Assembly: GCA_959601025.1 (NCBI GenBank)
Contig: CAUGOD010000054.1
Span: 1 to 11,747, forward strand
Direction of reading: 5' to 3'
DNA from: an uncultured Oscillospiraceae bacterium
GTDB lineage: Bacteria > Bacillota > Clostridia > Oscillospirales > Acutalibacteraceae
DNA length: 11,747 nucleotides
The notes beneath the pieces are model-generated. The model was not told the DNA's origin. It worked only from the letters and a program-made list of their open reading frames with translations, and did not search any database. The translations under genes were made by a program, and so were the position numbers. How positions within the stretch are numbered: position 1 is the first letter of the stretch; each line of letters starts with the position of its first letter. Below are positions 1 through 5,138 of the stretch, in pieces.

Positions 1-337
1 CGGAAAATGCCGACAGGCATTTTTAAATGCGCCGCCGGGAAGCGTTGGAAAAGAACTCGTTTGGGCGGCGTTGCGGAAAGATGCCGTTTCGGAAAATGCC
101 GACAGGCATTTTCAAATGCGCCGCCGGGAAACGTTGGAAAAGAATTCGTTTGGGCGGCGGCGCGGGAAGATGCCGTTTCGGAAAATGCCGACAGGCATTT
201 TCGAATGCGCCGCCGGGAAGCGTTGGAAAAGAACTCGTTTGGGCGGCGTTGCGAAAAGATGCCGTTTCGGAAAATGCCGACAGGCATTTTCGAATGCGCC
301 GCCGGGAAGCGTTAGAAAAGAACTCGTTTGGGCGGCG
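1..337. repeat. 89-bp tandem repeat array, 3.8 copies, truncated by the window edge
   Basis: Units begin at 1, 90, 179 and 268. The first three are exactly 89 bp and the fourth stops after 70 bp at the GGCGGCG at 331-337. Copies differ by only a few substitutions and show no indels. Each unit starts with a perfect 8-bp hairpin (AAAATGCC, loop GACA, GGCATTTT). It then has a longer-range inverted repeat, CGCCGCC about 27 bases before GGCGGCG, so each unit can fold into two stems. Because 89 is not a multiple of 3, the unit is read in all three plus frames in turn. All three stay open, giving repetitive Arg/Lys-rich peptides that I regard as non-coding. The array ends about 115 bases before the TetR start. 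It probably continues to the left of the window. This is a hairpin-bearing intergenic repeat of unknown function. Confidence 0.93.
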
Positions 338-452
338 CATATACGCCCATAAGAAGAAAACGTTCGGACGGATATTGTTCTTTCGCGCCGCCGTCATATC
401 GCCTGCGGCGGAAATTAGGGAGAGAACAAAAGGAGAAAAGGGGGCTGGAAGC
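338..452 (+). other. Leader region between the repeat array and the TetR gene
   Basis: About 115 bases separate the last repeat unit from the TetR start. The stretch contains an imperfectly spaced inverted repeat, CCGCCG then CGGCGG, around 390-415, and purine-rich sequence (AGGAG at 431-435 and GGGGG at 440-444) that supplies the ribosome binding site. I see no convincing -35/-10 pair, so the promoter of the operon is undefined. It may lie within or upstream of the repeat array. Confidence 0.4.
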
Positions 453-1049
453 GTGCGGATCAGCAAACGGCCGGAGGAACGGCGGGAAGAATTTCTGGAT
501 GCGGCGCAGGCTCTTTTTTACGAGCAGGGGATCGAGGCTACCAGCGTACAGCAGATCGTGAAAAGAGTTGGCGTTGCCCAGGGACTCTATTATTATTATT
601 TTCATTCGAAAAAGGAGATTGTGGAAGCCGTGATCGTCCGGCTGGCCGACCGGTTTGAGGAAGAGCTTTGTCGCTTCGTTTCCACTGTGAAGGGGAGCTT
701 TCACGAGCGGTTTGGGGCGTTTCTCGACGCTTGCTTTTCCGCCTACCGGGAGTTTGTCCAGAGCAAAAAGTGGACCGATCTCCTGAGAGAAAGCGCGATT
801 ATTGGGCAAATGAGCATCCGGATCAAGGCAATTGTTTCCTCTCAGCTGGCGGAGCTCGTGAAGGAAGGCATAGCGAAGGGAGAACTGGCGCTTCCCTTTC
901 CGGAGCAGTATGTGCGGGTTGTGGTGAGTGGTGTCGGCGATCTGCTGCTGGAGGGGGAGCAGGATTTGAAAATGATCCGTGCGCTTATGATTGAGATGGT
1001 GGAAGGCCCGCCGGCCTGTCTGCCGGTAAAAGAGGGGGCAGCGGGATGA
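453..1049 (+). CDS. TetR/AcrR-family transcriptional regulator
   Basis: This is a 198-residue one-component repressor-type protein. The N-terminal DNA-binding domain is typical of TetR. A first helix contains EEFLDAAQALFYEQG (12-26), followed by a helix-turn-helix at about 31-50 (SVQQIVKRVGVAQGLYYYYF) and then HSKKEIVEAVI. The C-terminal half is a variable helical ligand domain. The reading frame is open far upstream through the repeat array, but family similarity begins only near residue 4. I therefore chose the GTG at 453, preceded by a GGGGG purine tract, because no in-frame ATG lies close by. The stop overlaps the start of the next gene (ATGA, 1046-1049), so the two are almost certainly one operon and translationally coupled. 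By inference it controls that operon in response to a lipid-like or other hydrophobic signal. The ligand cannot be read from sequence. Confidence 0.9.
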   Translation: MRISKRPEERREEFLDAAQALFYEQGIEATSVQQIVKRVGVAQGLYYYYFHSKKEIVEAVIVRLADRFEEELCRFVSTVKGSFHERFGAFLDACFSAYREFVQSKKWTDLLRESAIIGQMSIRIKAIVSSQLAELVKEGIAKGELALPFPEQYVRVVVSGVGDLLLEGEQDLKMIRALMIEMVEGPPACLPVKEGAAG

Positions 1050-3001
1050 AAATCGTTCTGGTGATCGACCAGTTTGACAGCGGCAACAATGGCACCACGG
1101 TAACCGCCCGCCGGTTTGCGGAGCAGCTTTGTCTCCGGGGACACAGCGTGACGGTCCTGGCTTGCGGCGAGTCCTCCGCTTCGGTTGGCGAAGTGGGGAT
1201 CAATAAGGTGGGCGTCCCCGAATTCCGCCTGCCGGTCTTTGACGGGCTGATCAAATCGCAGGGAATGCAGTTTGCCCGGCCGGTGGACGAGGCGTATTAT
1301 CAGGCGTTCCACGGGGCGGACATCATCCATTTTTACCTGCCGTTCCGCTTCTGCCGCCGGGGGGAGGAGATCGCCCGGCAGATGCATATTCCGACGGTGG
1401 CCGCCTTTCACATGCAGCCGGAAAACGTCACCTTCTCGATCGGGATGGGAAATTGGACCTTTCTCAACGATCGGCTCTACAGCTGGTGCTATCGGGAGTT
1501 TTACAATCGTTTTACCCATATCCACTGCCCCAGCCGGTTTATCGCGGATCAGCTCGAAAAGCACGGGTATGACGCGAAGCTCTGCGTAATTTCCAACGGA
1601 GTGGACGACGCGTTCGTTCCCCGGCCGGATATTTCCCGCCCACCGGAATTCGAAGGAAAATTCGTGGTGCTGATGGTGGGCCGCCTTTCGGGAGAAAAAC
1701 GGCAGGACCTGATTATCGAAGCGGCAAAGCGGAGCAAATACCGGGAGAAGATTCAGCTGATCTTTGCCGGAAAAGGGCCGAAGGAACAGGAATACCGCCG
1801 GTTGAGCGAAGGGCTGCCCAACCCGCCGGTTTTCGGCTTTTATTCGCAGGAGGAGCTGGTGGCTCTGATGAACGGCTGCGATCTTTACATCCACGCGTCG
1901 GATGCGGAGATCGAAGGAATTTCCTGCATGGAAGCGCTGGCCTGCGGGCTGGTGCCGGTGATCAGCGATTCGGAGCGTTCGGCCACCAACCAGTATGCGC
2001 TGGATGAGCGAAGCCTTTTCAAAGCGGGAGACGCCGGTTCCCTGGCGGAAAAGATCGATTACTGGATTACGAACCCGGAAGAGCGGGAACGGATGGGAAA
2101 GGAATACGCCCACGTTGGGGACGGTATTCGGGTGAGCGCCTGTGTGGCGCAGGCTGAGGCGATGTACCGCGACGCCATCCAGGAATATCACGACCACGGG
2201 TATAAGCATCCGCGGCAGGGGCCGCTCAAACGCCGCCTTCATCCCAATACCGAAAAAATTGAGGCGGCGGAATTCGAATATTGTCCTTCGTCTCCTTTCC
2301 AGCGGGGGCGGCTGGCGTTCCTGACCAACCTGTTCACGCCGCTGCTGGTTATGATCGACGCGCTGGTTTTCGGCTTTTCTGTGGAAGGACGGCGGTATTT
2401 GGAAGGGCTAAACGGCGGCATTACGGTGATGAACCACGTTCATCCGATGGACTGCACCATGGCGAAAATCGCCACCTTTCCCACGCGGACATATTTTATC
2501 AGCCTTCGCCGGAATCTGGAGCTGCCCTTTACCGGCTGGCTGGTTCGGCTCTTCGGCGGGGTGCCGATCCCGGAAGCTCCCCGGGAGATGAAGCAGTTCC
2601 AGCGGCAGATTGAGGAGGCCGTGCTGCGGGGCGATTTTGTTCACTTTTACCCGGAAGGACAGCTGGTGCGGTATCACGAGTCCCTTCGTGCATTCCACCG
2701 CGGGGCGTTTTTTACCGCCGTGCGTACCGGCCGGCCGGTCATCCCGATGGTGATGACCTACCGCAAGCCGGGACCGTTGCTGGCGCTGTTCAAGCGGAAG
2801 CCCTGCCTGCGCCTTCTGATCTGCGAACCGCAGTTTGCCGATCCCTCCCTGACCAAAGCCGCGGCAGTAAAGGAGCTTATGGCGCGAACCCGCCGGGTGA
2901 TGGAGGAGCGTGCGAGCGGGCCTTCGCCGGATTACCGCCGGCAGCCGGCCGCAGCCTTACCGGATGAGCTGGTTGAAGCGGGAGAAGCGATAGAAACATA
3001 A
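1046..3001 (+). CDS. Bifunctional GT4 glycosyltransferase / PlsC-type acyltransferase fusion
   Basis: A 651-residue, two-domain protein. Residues 1 to about 385 are a GT-B fold family 4 glycosyltransferase. There is an N-terminal Rossmann start (KIVLVIDQFDSGNNGTTV), the nucleotide-sugar loop GRLSGEKR (212-219), and the retaining EX7E motif with E288 and E296 (EIEGISCMEALACG). It resembles diacylglycerol alpha-glucosyltransferases of Gram-positives. A hydrophobic stretch at about 423-444 leads into a 1-acylglycerol-phosphate acyltransferase-like domain. That domain has the HX4D catalytic motif at H464 to D469 (NHVHPMD), GGVPIPE as block II, FYPEGQ (534-539, E537) as block III and VIPMVM as block IV. 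The usual FPEGT is thus FYPEGQ. The protein likely acts at the inner membrane face, glycosylating and acylating a lipid carrier. That activity is inferred from domain content. The start overlaps the TetR stop by 4 bp. A pure acyltransferase of unknown acceptor is the main alternative. Confidence 0.92.
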   Translation: MKIVLVIDQFDSGNNGTTVTARRFAEQLCLRGHSVTVLACGESSASVGEVGINKVGVPEFRLPVFDGLIKSQGMQFARPVDEAYYQAFHGADIIHFYLPFRFCRRGEEIARQMHIPTVAAFHMQPENVTFSIGMGNWTFLNDRLYSWCYREFYNRFTHIHCPSRFIADQLEKHGYDAKLCVISNGVDDAFVPRPDISRPPEFEGKFVVLMVGRLSGEKRQDLIIEAAKRSKYREKIQLIFAGKGPKEQEYRRLSEGLPNPPVFGFYSQEELVALMNGCDLYIHASDAEIEGISCMEALACGLVPVISDSERSATNQYALDERSLFKAGDAGSLAEKIDYWITNPEERERMGKEYAHVGDGIRVSACVAQAEAMYRDAIQEYHDHGYKHPRQGPLKRRLHPNTEKIEAAEFEYCPSSPFQRGRLAFLTNLFTPLLVMIDALVFGFSVEGRRYLEGLNGGITVMNHVHPMDCTMAKIATFPTRTYFISLRRNLELPFTGWLVRLFGGVPIPEAPREMKQFQRQIEEAVLRGDFVHFYPEGQLVRYHESLRAFHRGAFFTAVRTGRPVIPMVMTYRKPGPLLALFKRKPCLRLLICEPQFADPSLTKAAAVKELMARTRRVMEERASGPSPDYRRQPAAALPDELVEAGEAIET

Positions 3002-3028
3002 TCCAAATTGTATAAAATAAAATATAAT
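3002..3028 (+). promoter_or_regulatory. AT-rich tract with a perfect -10-like TATAAT
   Basis: Directly after the glycosyltransferase stop is an A/T-only-like stretch containing TATAAT at 3023-3028. The position 17 bp upstream does not hold a recognisable -35 and there is no TG extension, so promoter activity is uncertain. If active, it would start transcription at about 3035, just ahead of the helix-rich segment that ends in a terminator at 3262. The same tract marks the abrupt change from GC-rich to AT-richer DNA. Confidence 0.3.
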
Positions 3029-3262
3029 ATACATATCATTAAGGCGCATTCCGCCTTATACAAGGAAAATGTTGAAAACTTGGTTGAAACTGGTGAAAGT
3101 ACGGATGGCTTTGCCTTCTGTAAAAAAAGCTACGGCAAAGGGAGGGGTTGCGTAAGGAAGTAGCTTCTTTCCTCGGCTAGTATAGCGGCTTGCCGATACA
3201 GACATCATTTACGCATAATCACGCTCTGGAAGCGGTATGAGTTGCTCATGCCGCTTCTTTTT
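3029..3262 (+). ncRNA. Candidate structured RNA ending in an intrinsic terminator
   Basis: No gene is recognisable here, but complementary segments nest in order. P1 is TAAGGCG/CGCCTTA (3040-3046 with 3052-3058). P2 is CTTTGCC/GGCAAAG (3109-3115 with 3134-3140), continued by GTA/TAC across a bulge. P3 is GCGTAA/TTACGC (3150-3155 with 3209-3214), enclosing AGGAA/TTCCT (3155-3159 with 3169-3173, sharing A3155 with P3) and CGGC/GCCG (3174-3177 with 3192-3195). A final 13-bp hairpin at 3229-3257 is followed by five T. Between P1 and P2 are three imperfect copies of a 10-base GGTTGAAACT-like unit (3071-3100). The architecture suggests a standalone small RNA or a leader that lost its gene. I cannot match it to a named family. 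Chance pairing of the shorter helices is possible. The opposite strand has a 50-codon open frame (3056-3208) that I consider less likely. Confidence 0.35.
3229..3262 (+). terminator. Rho-independent terminator, plus strand
   Basis: GAAGCGGTATGAG (3229-3241) and CTCATGCCGCTTC (3245-3257) form a 13-bp stem containing one G-U type pair, closed by a TTG loop and followed directly by TTTTT. No T run exists on the minus-strand side, so it works for plus-strand transcripts. It lies 228 bp after the glycosyltransferase stop. It may terminate that operon, the candidate RNA just upstream, or both. Confidence 0.8.
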
Positions 3263-3295
3263 CCTGCCTGCGCAGTAGAATTTTTCACAAATCCA

Positions 3296-3304
3296 TGGTA
3301 TAAT
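3296..3304 (+). promoter_or_regulatory. Extended -10 promoter (TGG-TATAAT)
   Basis: A perfect TATAAT at 3299-3304 is preceded by TGG, matching the extended -10 form that does not need a strong -35. The expected -35 position (3276-3281, TAGAAT) is poor. Transcription would start near 3311 and run through the second helix-rich stretch towards the convergent ArsR-like gene. Confidence 0.5.
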
Positions 3305-3634
3305 TGTTTCATGTCTGAGCGGCAAATTCGGATTTATCTATTAAACCCTCTGAAAACGCTGTGTTTTCAAGGCGTTTCGCCTGTTTTGCGTTCCAGCCTT
3401 ATGTGTTTTCCCTTGTTTTTGCCCTTACGAGCCGAAACAAGGGAATTCATTTATCCGAATGCCAAGCTACTTTTTTTCGGAGGGTAATCAGCCATCGGTG
3501 TTTGAGAGCGAAATACACCCTTCGCACAAACCTGCGGTTGTACTCAAAGTATTTCGCCCCTGCAAGGTAGTCACGCAATGGTGTTACCCAAAAATCGCAG
3601 CTTGTATAGTGCGCCCGTTAGGGCACACTATACA
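3305..3634 (+). ncRNA. Second candidate structured RNA or mobile-element noncoding region
   Basis: Downstream of the extended -10 the sequence carries a nested helix set. The closing helix is GGC + ATTCGGAT (3321-3323, 3326-3333) with ATCCGAAT + GCC (3453-3463), with a two-base bulge. It encloses TGAAAAC/GTTTTCA (3351-3357 with 3363-3369), AGGCG/CGCCT (3370-3374 with 3378-3382) and an 11-bp stem TTCCCTTGTTT/AAACAAGGGAA (3408-3418 with 3435-3445). Further on is a 9-bp stem GCGAAATAC/GTATTTCGC (3508-3516 with 3549-3557) with a smaller hairpin inside it. The segment finishes at the 3603-3634 palindrome. Short open frames cross it on the plus strand, but none has a recognisable product. Conserved DNA of a decayed integrative element would be an alternative explanation. 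Confidence 0.3.
3603..3634. repeat. 14-bp inverted repeat at the 3' end of the ArsR-like gene
   Basis: TGTATAGTGCGCCC and GGGCACACTATACA flank a GTTA loop, with one C/A mismatch. It begins 12 bases beyond the stop of the minus-strand regulator and may cap or terminate its transcript. However, the first T run on that strand comes only about eight bases after the stem, so it is not a textbook terminator. The AGTGCGCCC core resembles the nick region of RSF1010-like (MOBQ) transfer origins, which is an alternative reading. Confidence 0.6.
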
Positions 3635-3645
3635 GAAGAAATATT

Positions 3646-4311
3646 TTACAACAGCGTTTTATTCTCCTCGGTAGCTTCCCATGCTCCCTGAGTGTAGGTC
3701 TCATCCACCATATCGCTGATACCTGCCAGCAGCATGATGATGCCTTGTACTTTGTGAGGTTGGATGACATAAACGCCTTTTTGTTGCTCATCCTCCACAA
3801 CTACATCAGCAGCCAGCAGTGGCTTCATGTGATGATATACCTGTCCTGTCGATCCGAAACCGCACTTCTCTACGAGCATTGCCACTGTCTTGGGCCCGCG
3901 AAGTATCTCCAACAGTATCGCAAGGCGGTTTGCGTTCCCGATACAAGTCAACACCTTACTTGCGATACCGCTCTCAATGAGAGAGAGTAACCCATCGGCA
4001 GAAACAGCATTTCGTATCCAGTTAGACTGCCGTCCGCCAGAATTGTACACTCCAAAATAGGTCAAAAGTCCGCTCATGTCTTTTTCTTCCGTTTTATAGC
4101 ACAAGTCCTCCATCATTTCACTGAGACGACTGTCCGGATGCATTCCTTTCATGACATACACTCTTTCCAGTTTCTCCGTTGATGGCTTGTTAGGAAGTAA
4201 TTCCATCACCATAGCCCTCAGCTCATCAAGCTGTGAAGATGTCATGCTCTGAAGACTTTCTATCCACTCTCTAAGGGAATCAATCTCTTTACCATAATCT
4301 CGTTCCATCAT
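3646..4311 (-). CDS. ArsR-like winged-helix transcriptional regulator
   Basis: A 221-residue protein with a predicted helical N-terminus (1-36), a middle region of no recognised family, and a C-terminal winged helix-turn-helix at about 116-197. The C-terminal part reads as an ArsR-type fold: IGNANRLAILLEILRGPKTVAMLVEKCG, then the recognition helix around GSTGQVYHHMKPLLAADVV, then a wing VEDEQQKGVYVIQPHK. The extra N-terminal 110 residues make it about twice the length of minimal ArsR proteins. There is no CXC-type metal site. The start is the first of two adjacent ATGs, after the purine run AGAAGAGG. The gene stands alone, in AT-richer DNA than its neighbours, and has its own promoter with two palindromic operators, so autorepression is likely. 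Other targets are unknown. It is probably cargo of a mobile element. Confidence 0.8.
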   Translation of the reverse strand: MMERDYGKEIDSLREWIESLQSMTSSQLDELRAMVMELLPNKPSTEKLERVYVMKGMHPDSRLSEMMEDLCYKTEEKDMSGLLTYFGVYNSGGRQSNWIRNAVSADGLLSLIESGIASKVLTCIGNANRLAILLEILRGPKTVAMLVEKCGFGSTGQVYHHMKPLLAADVVVEDEQQKGVYVIQPHKVQGIIMLLAGISDMVDETYTQGAWEATEENKTLL

Positions 4312-4346
4312 TCTTAACCTCTTCTCTTTATAAAAGCAGTTTTATA

Positions 4347-4370
4347 TTACGAAATTGCGCAATTCCGTAA
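4347..4370. promoter_or_regulatory. 24-bp palindromic operator O1, over the transcription start
   Basis: On the plus strand the half TTACGAAATTGC is followed by GCAATTCCGTAA. This is a palindrome with only one mismatched pair, giving a half-site consensus TTACGRAATT. It sits immediately downstream of the -10 and covers the predicted start of the ArsR-like transcript, where bound repressor would block initiation. Confidence 0.7.
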
Positions 4371-4374
4371 CTAC

Positions 4375-4403
4375 AGAATACCACAGAAAGCGGATGATGT
4401 CAA
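4375..4403 (-). promoter_or_regulatory. Promoter of the ArsR-like gene
   Basis: On the minus strand a consensus -35 TTGACA (4398-4403) is separated by exactly 17 bp from TATTCT (4375-4380), a 4 of 6 match to TATAAT. Predicted initiation near 4368 leaves a leader of about 55 bases before the ATG at 4311. Confidence 0.75.
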
Positions 4404-4412
4404 TATGTTTTT

Positions 4413-4432
4413 GAAATTCCGTAATTTCGTAA
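4413..4432. promoter_or_regulatory. Second operator-like palindrome O2, upstream of the -35
   Basis: GAAATT and AATTTC (4413-4428) are separated by CCGT, and the sequence continues to CGTAA at 4432. It therefore shares the half-site TTACGAAATT with the operator at 4347-4370. It lies about ten bases upstream of the -35, so the two sites bracket the promoter. Centre-to-centre distance is about 62 bp, close to six helical turns, consistent with cooperative or looping repression. Confidence 0.55.
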
Positions 4433-4672
4433 AAGTGTATCGTGCAGAAAACCTCCTGTATCTCATTTTATTGAATTGCAGTGCTCCATTATATCTTATT
4501 ATCAGATTTTCCTTCCCTTGTTTTTGCCCTTATGAGGTGGTGAAGGAAGCATAAACGCAAGTGAAATCGTATAAAGGGATAAGGCGGACACACTGCGATA
4601 AATCCTTTGTTTTCAAGCGTTTTGGAGGATTTTATTGATACCCTATGAGGGGCAGTAACTACTTATGAAATC
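4433..4672. other. Noncoding AT-rich spacer
   Basis: No recognisable gene is present. The stretch holds a second exact copy (4513-4532) of the 20-base motif found at 3408-3427. It also has a short stem TTCCTTC/GAAGGAA (4509-4515 with 4542-4548) and a GGAGG (4624-4628) followed six bases later by a seven-codon TTG frame, which I do not consider sufficient to call a gene. Confidence 0.4.
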
Positions 4673-4780
4673 GTGGTTCTCAAATTCGGATTTATCGAAC
4701 GAAAAAAAATATCATCAGAAATCGAACCACAGCGCCCACTATGACACTTTGCAACGCAAGGCCGAAAGTGTCATAGTGGG
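4673..4780. repeat. Paired long inverted repeats, transfer-origin-like
   Basis: Two stems lie back to back. The first is GTGGTTC/GAACCAC (4673-4679 with 4724-4730), with an inner GATTT/AAATC. The second is a perfect 16-bp repeat, CCCACTATGACACTTT (4735-4750) with AAAGTGTCATAGTGGG (4765-4780) around a 14-base loop. The T run after the second stem is only three bases, so termination is not the obvious role. Consecutive perfect inverted repeats in an AT-rich segment without a gene resemble an oriT or a plasmid/ICE recognition site. A 62-codon plus frame (4665-4853) runs through both stems. It has a basic C-terminal end and a plausible upstream GAGGGG, but matches nothing I know. Confidence 0.55.
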
Positions 4781-5138
4781 TTTACGCACTTTGAAAAAGC
4801 TGCATAACAAAAGGATAACGCGCATCCGAAAGCAGGCACAAAAAGCGGCATAACCGATATGGCTACACCGTTCAACAAAATCAATTATTCAATTTTGATA
4901 TAAACGCCCCTCGGGGCACTTTCCTTACATAGGGTGCCCCAAAGGCAAATTTTTTTGCCATGGCCCTTTTGATTCTGTTTTTTCTGCATTTTTCCATACT
5001 TCCATACTCCCATACTCTCTACTCACGGTTTCATGATTGGGAAGTCCTTTTCCACCACAGCAAGTCAGAACTGCGGTTGACAATTCGTCATGCGTTGCCG
5101 GCCGTATTCTTATTTTGTGGCTTGGCCGCCGGCGTTTT
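4781..5138. other. Intergenic region downstream of the adenylyltransferase gene
   Basis: About 360 bases without a convincing gene. It contains overlapping stems GGGGCAC/GTGCCCC (4913-4919 with 4934-4940) and CCCC/GGGG (4907-4910 with 4913-4916), which are mutually exclusive. It also has GGCAAA/TTTGCC around a TTTT loop (4944-4959) and three CCATACT units at 8-bp spacing (4994-5016). GC content rises again after about 5040, so the right border of the AT-rich segment lies somewhere here. I see no clean terminator for the minus-strand gene that ends at 5139. Confidence 0.4.

Noticed and set aside
1..337. CRISPR array
   Set aside because: The repeats are contiguous 89-bp units without unique spacers, and no cas genes are present.
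7..452. Arg/Lys-rich repetitive peptide encoded through the 89-bp repeats and as an N-terminal extension of the TetR gene
   Set aside because: The unit shifts frame every copy and all frames are open, so there is no selected reading frame. TetR similarity begins only at the GTG at 453.
842..2242. 466-codon open frame on the minus strand opposite the glycosyltransferase
   Set aside because: Its composition (His, Arg and Pro rich) and lack of any known motif mark it as a shadow of the plus-strand gene with intact catalytic motifs.
3056..3208. 50-codon minus-strand frame opposite the first candidate RNA
   Set aside because: No clear ribosome binding site and no family match. The nested helices and plus-strand terminator fit a noncoding reading better. 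Not fully excluded.
4635..4658. Seven-codon TTG frame with GGAGG six bases upstream
   Set aside because: A frame this short is expected by chance, and no downstream gene is present for it to regulate.
4665..4853. 62-codon plus-strand frame with a basic C-terminus
   Set aside because: It runs through two strong inverted repeats that explain the sequence better, and I recognise no family. It is kept only as an alternative in the inverted-repeat entry.
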